27,215 nucleotides of DNA. Origin: JBGOUV01 sp041477815. Lineage in GTDB: Bacteria > Acidobacteriota > Terriglobia > Bryobacterales > JACQDG01. A model generated the notes under the pieces. It was not told the origin of the DNA and searched no databases. It saw only the letters and a list, made by a program, of their open reading frames with translations. The stretch spans positions 1 to 27,215 of the forward strand of contig JBGOUV010000035.1 of NCBI GenBank assembly GCA_041477815.1, given 5' to 3'. A program made the position numbers and the translations under genes. Shown here in pieces: positions 1 to 7,129 of the stretch (position 1 is the stretch's first letter; every line of letters starts with the position of its first letter).

Positions 1-572
1 AGGAACGACCGGCTGTCCATAGCGCTGACGTTCACGGTCACCTGCGGCTGCACCACCGTTGTTTTCTCCGGCTCCACGGCCCGGGGCCGGCCGCCCTCGC
101 CGTGCTCCACCCGGGTGAAGCCGGCCGAGACGTTCTCGGTATTAGCAACCTCCAGGGCCAGACTGGGCGGAGGCGTGTACGGCGTCGGCGCCGCCGCCGG
201 TTCCTCCGCGCCGCCTCCCCGAAACAGCCCCGCGATCTTCAACCCCAGCGGCACCAGCCCCAACCCGCTTCGCAACACGCTCCCCAGCACGCTGCCGCCG
301 CCACTCTTGCCGCCGGCGCCCGCCAATCCGGCCACCAACGCCGGCAGGCCGCCCAACTCGCGCGCCAGGCTGCCCATGGCCTGGGCATTCGCCGTCGTGG
401 CCGAACCCAGGTCGCTCACTGCCTGCGTCGTCGACGTCAAGACGCGCTCGAGGCGCGGCGCCGGCAGTTGGTCCTGTGCTGCCTGCGGGGTTAGCCGCTC
501 GGTTAGGGTCGCCAGCGCCCGCACTGTTTCGCGTTGCGCTTCCGCCAATATTCCCAGATCGCCTTCCGGCAT
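1..572 (-). CDS. Phage tail-region protein, partial (runs off the left edge)
   Basis: An open minus-strand frame starts at ATG 572 (MPEGDLGILAEAQRE...) and continues past the window edge; about 190 residues are visible. GCGAGGG lies just upstream of the ATG as a ribosome binding site. Residues 1-60 look helical and polar. A Gly/Ala/Leu-rich, weakly hydrophobic stretch follows at about 75-120, then a Pro/Ala linker, then a beta-like segment ending VTVNVSAMDSRSFL. That last motif resembles the C-terminal part of some tail tape-measure-type proteins as I remember them. Its position directly after the tail assembly chaperone pair is where a tape measure gene normally lies, but the hydrophobic content is short for a full tape measure. 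Function is therefore inferred from place and a short motif; the open frame itself is clear. Confidence 0.6.
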   Translation of the reverse strand, partial: MPEGDLGILAEAQRETVRALATLTERLTPQAAQDQLPAPRLERVLTSTTQAVSDLGSATTANAQAMGSLARELGGLPALVAGLAGAGGKSGGGSVLGSVLRSGLGLVPLGLKIAGLFRGGGAEEPAAAPTPYTPPPSLALEVANTENVSAGFTRVEHGEGGRPRAVEPEKTTVVQPQVTVNVSAMDSRSF

Positions 573-589
573 TTCCCTCGCCTTTCGAT

Positions 590-680
590 GTGGCGCAGGC
601 TCTTAGCCTGCCGGGCCGAGACGAGTCTCGGCCCTGGGTCCTCGGGAAGGACCGAGCGCCGACACAAGTGTCTGCGCCAC
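590..680. repeat. Multi-hairpin intergenic repeat element bounded by 9-bp inverted repeats
   Basis: The gap between the frameshifted chaperone stop and the next phage gene is filled by a structured element. GTGGCGCAG (590-598) and CTGCGCCAC (672-680) are exact inverted repeats at its ends. Inside are four hairpins: CAGGCT/AGCCTG (596-610), GGGCCGAGAC/GTCTCGGCCC (613-634, 10-bp perfect stem), GGTCC/GGACC (637-653) and GACAC/GTGTC (661-672). It is noncoding and resembles a REP-like dispersed element rather than a simple terminator, since no T-tract follows. Confidence 0.7.
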
Positions 681-682
681 GT

Positions 683-1386
683 CTATCGCTCCGCCTCCAG
701 CTTTCGCTGCTCCACCTTCAAGACCAAAAACGCATCCACCCGCCGCCCCGGCCACCCCAGCAGATCCTCGGCCTTCCCCAGCGCCTCGAGGACCCAGAAA
801 TCCTCCACCCACGCCAGGCTCTCGCCCGTCACGTAACTGACCGGACACTCCTCAATCCCCAACCTGCCTGCCAGCCACACCACCCGGCCCGCGCTCGCCG
901 GCAGAAACCCGCACCCGCGCTTGGTTTCCAGACCTAGCCGGCGGCAATCGTCGCACTTCCATCCGGCCTGGTTGCCGCGCAGGAAATGGAAGGCGACCCG
1001 GAGTTTTTTCTTTCGGCCTCGCTCAACCCCGCCTCGTGCCGGATGCTGGCCAAGGCCTCCTCGACCAGTTCCTCCGGCCCGCTCGCGGCCAGGTTCTCGG
1101 GCGTGGCCGCCTCGCCGTTGATCTCCAGCCCCGCGACGCCGCGCAGGCCCCACCGCAGATAGATCCGGTCTATCTCGCCGGCCACCAGCGCGGCTTCGGC
1201 TTGCTGCTCCGGCCCCAAGGGTCCGGCCTGGACGAACTCCAGGCGTCCCAGCAGAACCTTCAGCTCGCGGACCAGCTCCAGCCGCCGCCCGAACGACATC
1301 CGCTCCACGCGGAACTTCACCCCAGGCATCCGGACGGACGCCACCTCTACCACGCTCTCGTACCGTTGACTATCCGAATGCGACAT
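683..1386 (-). CDS. Tail assembly chaperone, long form made by -1 frameshift (gpGT-like)
   Basis: This is the fusion product of the ORF starting at 1386 and the -1 frame that is open down to the TAG at 683-685. Ribosomes would slip at A_AAA_AAC (1009-1003), after codon 128, and add 106 residues beginning LRVAFHF. The added part contains CDDC and a later Cys in a zinc-finger-like spacing, then hydrophobic beta/helix elements (ECPVSYVTGESLAWVEDFW) and a basic C-terminus. It reads as real protein rather than shadow sequence and has no other plausible start. In lambda and many siphophages the G and GT proteins made this way chaperone the tape measure during tail assembly. Total length is about 234 residues. 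The slip site is seen directly; its use is inferred. Confidence 0.75.
934..1386 (-). CDS. Tail assembly chaperone, short form (gpG-like)
   Basis: A 150-aa protein starts at ATG 1386, overlapping the end of the tail-tube-like gene by 17 bp. It opens with a short beta region (VVEVASVRMPGVKFRVERMSFGRR), followed by acidic, helical sequence, the usual make-up of small tail assembly chaperones placed between the tail tube and the tape measure. The zero-frame tail after codon 128 (NSGSPSISC...) is short and low in structure, as expected for the unshifted product of a G/GT pair. There is no homology search behind this call. It rests on gene order, size and the in-frame slippery heptamer at 1009-1003. 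Confidence 0.75.
   Translation of the reverse strand: MSHSDSQRYESVVEVASVRMPGVKFRVERMSFGRRLELVRELKVLLGRLEFVQAGPLGPEQQAEAALVAGEIDRIYLRWGLRGVAGLEINGEAATPENLAASGPEELVEEALASIRHEAGLSEAERKNSGSPSISCAATRPDGSATIAAG
1003..1009 (-). promoter_or_regulatory. Programmed -1 frameshift slippery site A_AAA_AAC
   Basis: Read on the minus strand from 1009 to 1003 the heptamer is A AAA AAC. The zero-frame codons are AGA(1011-1009) AAA(1008-1006) AAC(1005-1003), exactly the X_XXY_YYZ phase. A GAGG core lies about a dozen bases upstream, the position where Shine-Dalgarno-like stimulators act in dnaX-type frameshifting. The -1 frame stays open for 106 codons after the slip. Confidence 0.8.
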
Positions 1387-2542
1387 AGATTTCGTCGTCC
1401 CCCGCGCCCTGCGCCCGGCAATCGCTGAAGCTCCACTCGAGGATCCGGTCGGTGTCGTCGAACTCGGGCACCTTGGGCACCACGGTCTTCAGGTACGCCC
1501 CGAACAGCGACCCCGCCGCCTGCCCCAACTGGAACATGACGGCGATGGGCGTTTGAGTCCGCGCCGCCTGGTAGAGGCCGCGCGTAGCCGCGTCGTCGTC
1601 TTCGTAGAGCCGCACTTCGGCCAAGACTTTGCGCAAGCCGCCGCCATGACACAGCGGCACGCTCGAGCCAAACTCGCGGTTGCGCAGGTCCAGGTCGTTG
1701 TCGAGCGAAATGCCCGCCTTGGTGACCGTCACGAACTTCGATGCCGTCGCCCCCAGCCACGCCTGGCCCAGGTTGCCCGGCACCGGCACACCGGTGAACC
1801 CGGCCACCGCCGGCTCGGCCGGGAAGCTGCCCAAGCCGCCCTGGCCCGCGGCGAACGACACTGTGTCCAGCACGTCCTGCGCCTCGCCCTTGAACTCGAA
1901 CTCGTGGAAGTCGGCGTTGACCTTGATCTCGAGCTGCCCGACCGCCGCCCCCACCAGCAAGCGGTTGACGGCCCACGCGGGATCCCAGTAATCGAAAATG
2001 GAAAGCGAGGGCAGATCTGCCGCCGGCTTATAGGTAACGGCGCCGGTAAGCTGCCCACCCGACGCCGGCGCCGCCGTGAACGGAGCGTTCACCGTGACGC
2101 TGCTCGGACTGTTCACCGTCTTCACAAACCGCAGCTCGCCGCCCGACCCGAAGGCCTGGCCCTCGATCAGCCCGTGGGGGCCGCTGAAAACGACGTCTGA
2201 CGTCGTAGAGCCGGCCCCCGCCGTGCTGCCGGGGAACATCAGGGGCGCCCCCCCGAGCGCCGCCTGGAACAACGCCCCCGCCGAAGGCGCTGACCCCGGG
2301 ATACCGCCTGCCATGAGGTACGTCTGCAGGCCAAACTGTGTCCGTTTGCGTCCGCCGGGCGCGACGCCGACGAAGGTCCGGGTTCCCGTCTTGTCTTTCC
2401 GCTCCCGAACCTCGTCCACCTGGCGAATGGCCAGCTTCACCGCCGACAGCCGGTCCGCCGCCGCAATCGCCGGCGCCTGGCCGTACGACGCTTCCACCTT
2501 CGCGTAAAACCGATTCTGGTTCGACAATACTCCGCAGCTCAT
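1370..2542 (-). CDS. Phage tail tube / major tail protein-like
   Basis: The gene encodes 390 residues starting at ATG 2542 (MSCGVLSNQNRFYAKVEAS), with AAAGGG upstream as a ribosome binding site. The protein is rich in beta-type and Gly/Ala/Thr-rich segments, has no signal peptide or membrane segment, and opens with the 'variegated bait plus early strand' style common in tail tube proteins. The middle part (about 150-270) holds repeated beta-strand-like stretches such as LEIKVNADFHEFEFKGEAQ. It lies immediately before the G/GT chaperone pair, the usual position of the major tail protein in siphophages. The call rests mainly on order, length and composition; a head-tail or other structural protein is possible. 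Confidence 0.6.
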   Translation of the reverse strand: MSCGVLSNQNRFYAKVEASYGQAPAIAAADRLSAVKLAIRQVDEVRERKDKTGTRTFVGVAPGGRKRTQFGLQTYLMAGGIPGSAPSAGALFQAALGGAPLMFPGSTAGAGSTTSDVVFSGPHGLIEGQAFGSGGELRFVKTVNSPSSVTVNAPFTAAPASGGQLTGAVTYKPAADLPSLSIFDYWDPAWAVNRLLVGAAVGQLEIKVNADFHEFEFKGEAQDVLDTVSFAAGQGGLGSFPAEPAVAGFTGVPVPGNLGQAWLGATASKFVTVTKAGISLDNDLDLRNREFGSSVPLCHGGGLRKVLAEVRLYEDDDAATRGLYQAARTQTPIAVMFQLGQAAGSLFGAYLKTVVPKVPEFDDTDRILEWSFSDCRAQGAGDDEIYVAFG

Positions 2543-2558
2543 CGATGTCCCTTTCCTG

Positions 2559-3008
2559 TCACCCGCACGCCTCGAGATCCAGCTCGATCTTGGCGCTCTG
2601 GATAAAATTCCGTCCGCCGAGCTTCACCGGCTCGAACTTCACCGCATAGGCGCCGCTGTAGATCAGTCCCTCGCCCCACGACCCCTTGTTCGCTGCGAGC
2701 GCCGCCGTCAGCGTTTCCACGCAGGTCGTAAGCTGCCGCTCCAGCCCATCGAACCGCTCGCCGGTGCACCGCACGTCCGCCACCAGCTTGATCGGACCCG
2801 AAAATCCGGCAAACTTCCTCCGCGGCAGGTTCTCCATCCGCAAGAGGTAGAGGTACACCGCCGGGTACACCGTCCCCCGGTTCTGATCGGCCAGGTCCGG
2901 CGCGATGTTGTGCACCAGCACCGCTCTCTCCTCGAACGGCGGCCCGCTGCCGAGCACGACGGCCCGCAGTCTCTCTAGCGCTGTCCAACAAAGGTTCGCC
3001 ACGTTCAA
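2559..3008 (-). CDS. Phage tail completion/terminator-type protein
   Basis: A 149-aa ORF overlaps the preceding gene by 4 bp (TTGA) if TTG at 3008 is the start. GTG at 3002 is an alternative two codons later, with GCGAGG about 6 nt upstream of it, and may be the better choice. The protein is mixed alpha/beta: an N-terminal helix (CWTALERLRAVVLG), then strands around RAVLVHNIAPD and YPAVYLYLLRMENL, and a C-terminal region with FIQSAKIELDLEAC. Its place between capsid/connector genes and the tail tube gene fits a tail terminator or minor tail protein. No specific family was recognised. Confidence 0.55.
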   Translation of the reverse strand: MNVANLCWTALERLRAVVLGSGPPFEERAVLVHNIAPDLADQNRGTVYPAVYLYLLRMENLPRRKFAGFSGPIKLVADVRCTGERFDGLERQLTTCVETLTAALAANKGSWGEGLIYSGAYAVKFEPVKLGGRNFIQSAKIELDLEACG

Positions 3009-3781
3009 CCTCGCTGCACAAATCTTGGGATGGTCTTATACAGGTCCGGCTCCTGGCCGTTGCCCGGCGCCACCCCCATCACCAATCCCGTCGCCGGCAT
3101 GACCCACGGCTGCCCCGGAGCGAGCGGCGAGGCATTTTGCTTCGTCTCCTCGCCGCTCGCCGTGCCCACAAAAACGTTCCACCCCGCTGCCACCGGTGGC
3201 CCCAAGGGCGGCGTCACCCGCAGCGCCTGGTTCGCTTCGGTCTCAAACGCCGCCTCGATACTGGGAACCCCCTCCACCCCGCTAGTCTCCACCCAGCTCA
3301 CCCGCACGTACAGCGCGAGGGCGTCCAGGGTTCCCGTAACCGCATCCATCACCGGCGGGGCCGGCCGCGGCACCGGTCCCAGCACCACGCCGACCCCGCT
3401 CTGGTAGAGCAGATTCGCCGCCCACCGGGCCAAATCCTTGTATTCGGTCCACTTCGGCAGGTACTTATCGTTGAGCTTACGGTTGTAGGCATCCCGGTAG
3501 GCGATGGAGAGCGTCTGAAAGGCATGCCACAGCTTCAACGGCGAGGTGACCACCACCTGCTCCAGATGAAACCGCTGGAACTGCGCCGCCGTCTGCCCCG
3601 TCCAGTAGAGGTTGCCGGGCCCCAGCGCGGCCACGCCCAGCTCCGCCCCGACCTCGCTCTGGGCCAGCCGCAGCTTCGCCTCCAGATCGATCCCCTCCGC
3701 ATCGGCCACCTCGACCAGGTTGGCCTCGTACGCCAGGATGTCCTGCACGTCCGATATGGAACCATCCGTAAACAGGGCCAT
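3005..3781 (-). CDS. Phage structural protein of unknown type (head-tail connector region)
   Basis: The gene encodes 258 residues from ATG 3781, 3 bp after the stop of the upstream small gene and overlapping the next start by 4 bp. Residues 1-125 are helical (DVQDILAYEANLVEVADAEGIDLEAKLRLAQSEVG; later LWHAFQTLSIAYRDAYNRKL). A Pro-rich linker (GPVPRPAPPVMD) joins them to a beta-rich C-terminal half that ends in PRFVQRG. Helical head plus beta tail fits a connector or head-completion protein, but no family motif was recognised. Position between major capsid and tail genes is the main evidence for a structural role. Confidence 0.55.
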   Translation of the reverse strand: MALFTDGSISDVQDILAYEANLVEVADAEGIDLEAKLRLAQSEVGAELGVAALGPGNLYWTGQTAAQFQRFHLEQVVVTSPLKLWHAFQTLSIAYRDAYNRKLNDKYLPKWTEYKDLARWAANLLYQSGVGVVLGPVPRPAPPVMDAVTGTLDALALYVRVSWVETSGVEGVPSIEAAFETEANQALRVTPPLGPPVAAGWNVFVGTASGEETKQNASPLAPGQPWVMPATGLVMGVAPGNGQEPDLYKTIPRFVQRG

Positions 3782-3784
3782 AAC

Positions 3785-4102
3785 TTATTCCTTCGCCGTC
3801 TTCCGCAGCGTCCGCATATCCGCCTCCGACAGCACCGTGAAGTTGATCTGCGCCGCCGTCCGCTTCTGGTCCTCGCGCTTCTTCTGCTCCGCCCATTCCC
3901 GGCGAAACGCCTCCGCCTCGTCGGGTCCCGCCACTTCGGCCAGCCCGTCGGTGGCCATCCGGGCGGCCACTCCCCGGGCCACCTCGGTCAGCCGCCCGGC
4001 GATCCCGCCGTCGGCCGTGGCCAGACTCCTGACCACCACGTATTCGTCCTGCAAGCCCTGCTCAATTTCCCGCAGCTTCCGGTAGTACCCTCGAAGATCC
4101 AT
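3785..4102 (-). CDS. Small phage protein of unknown function
   Basis: A 105-aa, charged, largely helical protein (MDLRGYYRKLREIEQGLQDEYVVV...). ATG 4102 was chosen as the start because AGGAG sits 7 nt upstream. An in-frame GTG at 4120 would add six residues but has no ribosome binding site. The C-terminal half is strongly charged (EAFRREWAEQKKREDQKR), suggesting a coiled or helical assembly factor. It lies between the major capsid gene and a connector-type gene, behind a large intergenic hairpin. No family recognised. Confidence 0.55.
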   Translation of the reverse strand: MDLRGYYRKLREIEQGLQDEYVVVRSLATADGGIAGRLTEVARGVAARMATDGLAEVAGPDEAEAFRREWAEQKKREDQKRTAAQINFTVLSEADMRTLRKTAKE

Positions 4103-4122
4103 ATGAGCGCTCCTCGCCACTA

Positions 4123-4186
4123 GCTATTAGCCATTAGCAATCAGCCCCCGGTCTGAACGGGTTGCTAAGAGCTAACGGCTAACAGC
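4123..4186 (-). repeat. Long intergenic hairpin between capsid gene and downstream phage gene
   Basis: On the minus strand GCTGTTAGCCGTTAGC (4186-4171) and GCTAATGGCTAATAGC (4138-4123) form a 16-bp stem with a 32-nt loop. The only two non-Watson-Crick pairs are G-U wobbles in minus-strand RNA; the plus strand would have A-C mismatches. An extra copy of the GCTAACA-type unit (4186-4194) gives an alternative register. No T-tract follows, so it is not a simple terminator. It could protect, process or attenuate the mRNA after the capsid gene. Confidence 0.65.
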
Positions 4187-4201
4187 TAACAGCTTTTTCC
4201 C

Positions 4202-5113
4202 CTAAGAATTGACCTGCACGCCGAAACTGTTGCGCAGCAGCGCCGACCCGTAGAGAACGTCCACGGTGAACTGCTGAGCCAGGGTGCTCGGCTGGTAGCT
4301 CATCACCACCCGCATGCCGAAATTGCCCAGCTCGGCGTACTCGGCGATGGCGCCGGTACCCGGCAGGGGCTGTGGCAGCCGGCGGATCACCAGACCGACC
4401 GCGTCCCGCGCGAACGCCAGGTTGTGGGTATTGACCGGACTCGTACCGGTCTTCGTCACGTACTGCGACCGGAAAACGTAGAAGTCCTTCAGCTTTCCCA
4501 CCGTCCCGTTGATGAGCGCCGAAACGCCGGCTTCGCCCGCGGTCCGGAACTCACTGAACCGGGGGTTCTGCCGCAGCGCCGAATAGGCGTCCGCGTCCAC
4601 TACCAGGTACTTGTTCTGCGCCGGCGGCACTTTGGCCGCGAAGAGCGTCGTCTCGGCGGCGTCGATGACCGCTTCCGTCGGCGCCGTCCCCGCCGTTCCC
4701 ACCGGCGTGTTGGTGGTGAACCCCGCGTACAGGCTCAACAGGTCCCGCTCGATTTTCTCGGCGATGGCCACCACCGCCGGCTGCAGGTAGGTCAGCAGCA
4801 GATCCGGCACCGCCAGCGACTTAGTCACGTCCGGCACCAGGAACGTGGCCTCCACGTGGTTGTTCAGCACGATCTGGGCATTCGCCAGGTTGGGGTTTTG
4901 CGTCGTTACCGCGCCGCCCTCCGCAATGTTGTTGGCCGCCAGGGTAGGGGCGATGGGTACGTTGACCGTATCGCCCGCCTGGCTCAGAACCGGCTCGTAG
5001 TTCCGGTTCACCAGGTTCCCCATAATCAGGTTTCCCACCAGTGCCGGCAATGCTTCGGCCGCCACCAGCTTCACGATCGCTTGCGCGACGTTTGTTGAGG
5101 TAATTGCTGCCAT
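4202..5113 (-). CDS. Phage major capsid protein (P22 coat protein-like)
   Basis: The gene encodes 303 residues from ATG 5113, with AAGGAG about 8 nt upstream. It starts MAAITSTNVAQAIVKLV and includes VGNLIMGNLVNRNYE and AGDTVNVPIAPTL, the pattern of P22-type/HK97-fold coat proteins ('gene 5' family), where an N-terminal helix is followed by the strand carrying G-DTV-VP. Later there are ILNNH-like and KYLVVDADAYSAL segments typical of the E-loop and P-domain regions, and a beta-rich C-terminus (MRVVMSYQPSTLAQQFTVDVLYG). Size is normal for small HK97-fold coats. Placement right after a scaffold-type gene supports the call. Confidence 0.85.
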   Translation of the reverse strand: MAAITSTNVAQAIVKLVAAEALPALVGNLIMGNLVNRNYEPVLSQAGDTVNVPIAPTLAANNIAEGGAVTTQNPNLANAQIVLNNHVEATFLVPDVTKSLAVPDLLLTYLQPAVVAIAEKIERDLLSLYAGFTTNTPVGTAGTAPTEAVIDAAETTLFAAKVPPAQNKYLVVDADAYSALRQNPRFSEFRTAGEAGVSALINGTVGKLKDFYVFRSQYVTKTGTSPVNTHNLAFARDAVGLVIRRLPQPLPGTGAIAEYAELGNFGMRVVMSYQPSTLAQQFTVDVLYGSALLRNSFGVQVNS

Positions 5114-5133
5114 TCGTCTGCTCCTTTTTTGGA

Positions 5134-5688
5134 CTACATCCAGTCCCCAAAATCTTTCCCCGCCAGGCGCGCGATCTCTCGCCGCGCCCGGTCCTTGTCC
5201 TCCGCGCTCATCCCCGGCTTGATCCGGCTCAGGTCGAACGGACCCCCCTCGGACTCCTGCCGCTGGCCGCCGCTCGCGCCCGAGCCGCCCGAGATCCGGG
5301 CCGGCAAAAACTCCGGATTCTCCACTACGAACTTGTTCAGGTATTCCCGCAACCCGACGACGCCCTCGTCGCTACGGGCGTACAGGTGCCCGTCTTCGCC
5401 TCGAAAGACTTCGTCCTTCACCAGGCGGAACGCCAAGTCCGGCTTCCTCACCCCGATCCGCTGGAGCTCGGCCTTGACCGTGGACGACCGTTCGGCCTGC
5501 TCCGCCGTGCGGCGATTCCGGTCGTTCTCTTCCGACACCTCCCGAAGCCGCTTCTCGACCTGCTCCCGGCGCCGGCGCTCCTCGGCCAGCTCCGCGTTCA
5601 CGGCCGGCTCCTTTTGCTCCGCCAGCTTCCGGCTGTACTCGTCCACCGCTTCCTGGACGACCCTGCGAATATCCAGTTCCTGATCCAT
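5134..5688 (-). CDS. Phage capsid scaffold protein
   Basis: A 184-aa protein from ATG 5688, highly charged and helical. Residues about 5-75 form a predicted long coiled coil (DEYSRKLAEQKE, EERRRREQVEKRLREVSEEND), followed by a small globular part (LQRIGVRKPDLAFRLVKDEVFR...). A Gly/Ser linker then leads to a basic helical C-terminus (DKDRARREIARLAGKDF), a likely coat-binding element. Lack of cysteines, high charge and position directly between portal and major capsid genes are the classic signs of a scaffold (GP20-like). The stop is 20 bp before the capsid start. Confidence 0.8.
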   Translation of the reverse strand: MDQELDIRRVVQEAVDEYSRKLAEQKEPAVNAELAEERRRREQVEKRLREVSEENDRNRRTAEQAERSSTVKAELQRIGVRKPDLAFRLVKDEVFRGEDGHLYARSDEGVVGLREYLNKFVVENPEFLPARISGGSGASGGQRQESEGGPFDLSRIKPGMSAEDKDRARREIARLAGKDFGDWM

Positions 5689-5715
5689 TCAGTCCTCTCA
5701 CTGCTCACTTTTCTT

Positions 5716-5752
5716 ACTGGCCACTGACCACTGGCCACTGTTCTCACTGGCC
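5716..5752. repeat. 14-bp-period direct repeats in the portal-scaffold gap
   Basis: ACTGGCCACTG occurs at 5716-5726 and again at 5730-5740, and a shortened ACTGGCC follows at 5746-5752, reaching into the last codons of the portal gene. The gap otherwise holds no start or stop structure of its own. It may be a simple slippage product or a small RNA structure, since TGGCCA is self-complementary. Confidence 0.5.
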
Positions 5753-7129
5753 GTTGTCGATCTCGCTGACGATTTGGTTCTTGATTTCCTGGCTGCTGTC
5801 GTCCAGGAACTTCAGCGCCAGCTTCTTGTGCAACTCCCGCTCGAAGGTGCCGGAGTGGATTTCCAGGGTCCGCAGCCGCTGGGCGTTCTCCACCTCGTCC
5901 CCCAGATCCTTCACGTCGAACTGGTCCAGGCCATTGACTTCCACCTTCACCTCGTCCTGGCGCGCCGCCGCCACCAGGTCGAGCACCTGGCGCAAGAACG
6001 CCTTGACCATATCGCCGTAGGCGCGCAGCACCTCGTGGGTCACCGTCTGGTCGCGCTGCTTGCTCGCCGCCGACTGCGCCAGTCCCCGCGCCTCCCGCCC
6101 CGCCGCCTGGTTCATCAGGTAGCAGACCCGGTAGATCTCATCCTTGAGGCGTTCCAGGTTCTCGGCGGCCAGTTGGTAGACGTGCCCCTCCGGCTCCGTC
6201 CAGCCGAACTTATCCTCAGGTCCCAACTGGATGTAGTAGGCCTCGCCCACGATCTGGTGCCACTCGCGGTCCGAGTAGATCACCGGCATGGCGAACAAGC
6301 CCATGTGCAGGGCCCACGACAGCGCGTTCGACTTGTTGAAGTGTTCCTGCTGGAGCAGCGCCGCCTTATTCGCCAGCCACAGCCCGTCGGTGAGCTCCAG
6401 CTTCACCAGCGGGACGCGTCCCAGCTCGGCCAGCCCGTGCCGGCCTTCGTCTTCGAGCACCGGCTCGGGCGCCTTACTGTCCCGCCGGGGAGTGAACTCG
6501 GTCTGGCTGTAGACCCGGAAGTTCTGCTTGTCGTAGTAGGTCCAGCGCCGCTCGATGACCTCGTCGGCGCTCAGGTAGTCGGGCTGGTAGGAGGTCTCGG
6601 TTCGCAGCACCGCCCACTCGAAGTTGCCGTGCCGGTCCAGCCGCCAGTTGATCAAGTCCAGCGGCGAGAAATTCACCAGGTAGGCCCGCGACCGTCCCAC
6701 CGCGTCTTCCTCGGCCCGGGTAGCGGCGGTCGCCGCTACCCGAGGGAAGTCGATCAGGGCGTAGCTCTGCTGGAACACCAGGGCTTGAATGAACGCCCTC
6801 CGGCTGAACTCCAGCAGGCTGCGCCCTTCCAGATCAGCGTCTCGCAGGAAGTCGGGGTAGAAGTCCTCCCTCCCGCGAAACGCGATACGTGGCTCGCTGC
6901 GGAACAACGTGGCGGCGTACCAGTCCACGATCGAGCCCAGGTAGTTCTCGTAGAAGACCCGCCCCAGGCGCTCCTGGTAGACCTCGGCGGGCTCTTTCTG
7001 CCGCCGCACCAGGTAGTCCCCGGCGTTGCGCCGGAGTTGTTCGCCGCCCACGTAGAAGTCGTGGTACCGCCGCCACATCTCCCGGCGCGCCCGGTACTGC
7101 GGATGCTCCCGATTCAACAGCTCGATCAC
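5744..7129 (-). CDS. Phage portal protein
   Basis: The gene encodes 461 residues. GTG 7129 was chosen because it overlaps the terminase stop as GTGA and has AGGAGG 6 nt upstream; a longer frame from 7300 would overlap the terminase by 170 bp. The N-terminus (IELLNREHPQYRARREMWRRYHDFYVGGEQL) and the YENYLGSIVDWYAATLF segment match portal-like proteins of the DUF4055/phage portal group. In these an N-terminal helical clip leads to a stem and crown, and the protein forms the ring through which DNA enters the capsid and to which the terminase docks. C-terminal residues 380-461 are helical (VTHEVLRAYGDMVKAFLRQVLDLVAAARQ), as expected for the crown. Neighbours are large terminase and scaffold. Confidence 0.85.
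   Translation of the reverse strand: MIELLNREHPQYRARREMWRRYHDFYVGGEQLRRNAGDYLVRRQKEPAEVYQERLGRVFYENYLGSIVDWYAATLFRSEPRIAFRGREDFYPDFLRDADLEGRSLLEFSRRAFIQALVFQQSYALIDFPRVAATAATRAEEDAVGRSRAYLVNFSPLDLINWRLDRHGNFEWAVLRTETSYQPDYLSADEVIERRWTYYDKQNFRVYSQTEFTPRRDSKAPEPVLEDEGRHGLAELGRVPLVKLELTDGLWLANKAALLQQEHFNKSNALSWALHMGLFAMPVIYSDREWHQIVGEAYYIQLGPEDKFGWTEPEGHVYQLAAENLERLKDEIYRVCYLMNQAAGREARGLAQSAASKQRDQTVTHEVLRAYGDMVKAFLRQVLDLVAAARQDEVKVEVNGLDQFDVKDLGDEVENAQRLRTLEIHSGTFERELHKKLALKFLDDSSQEIKNQIVSEIDNGQ

Noticed and set aside
4139..4201. GCTAACA-type units as a CRISPR or iteron array
   Set aside because: Units are about 7-8 bp, too few and without spacers; they are explained by the hairpin arms.
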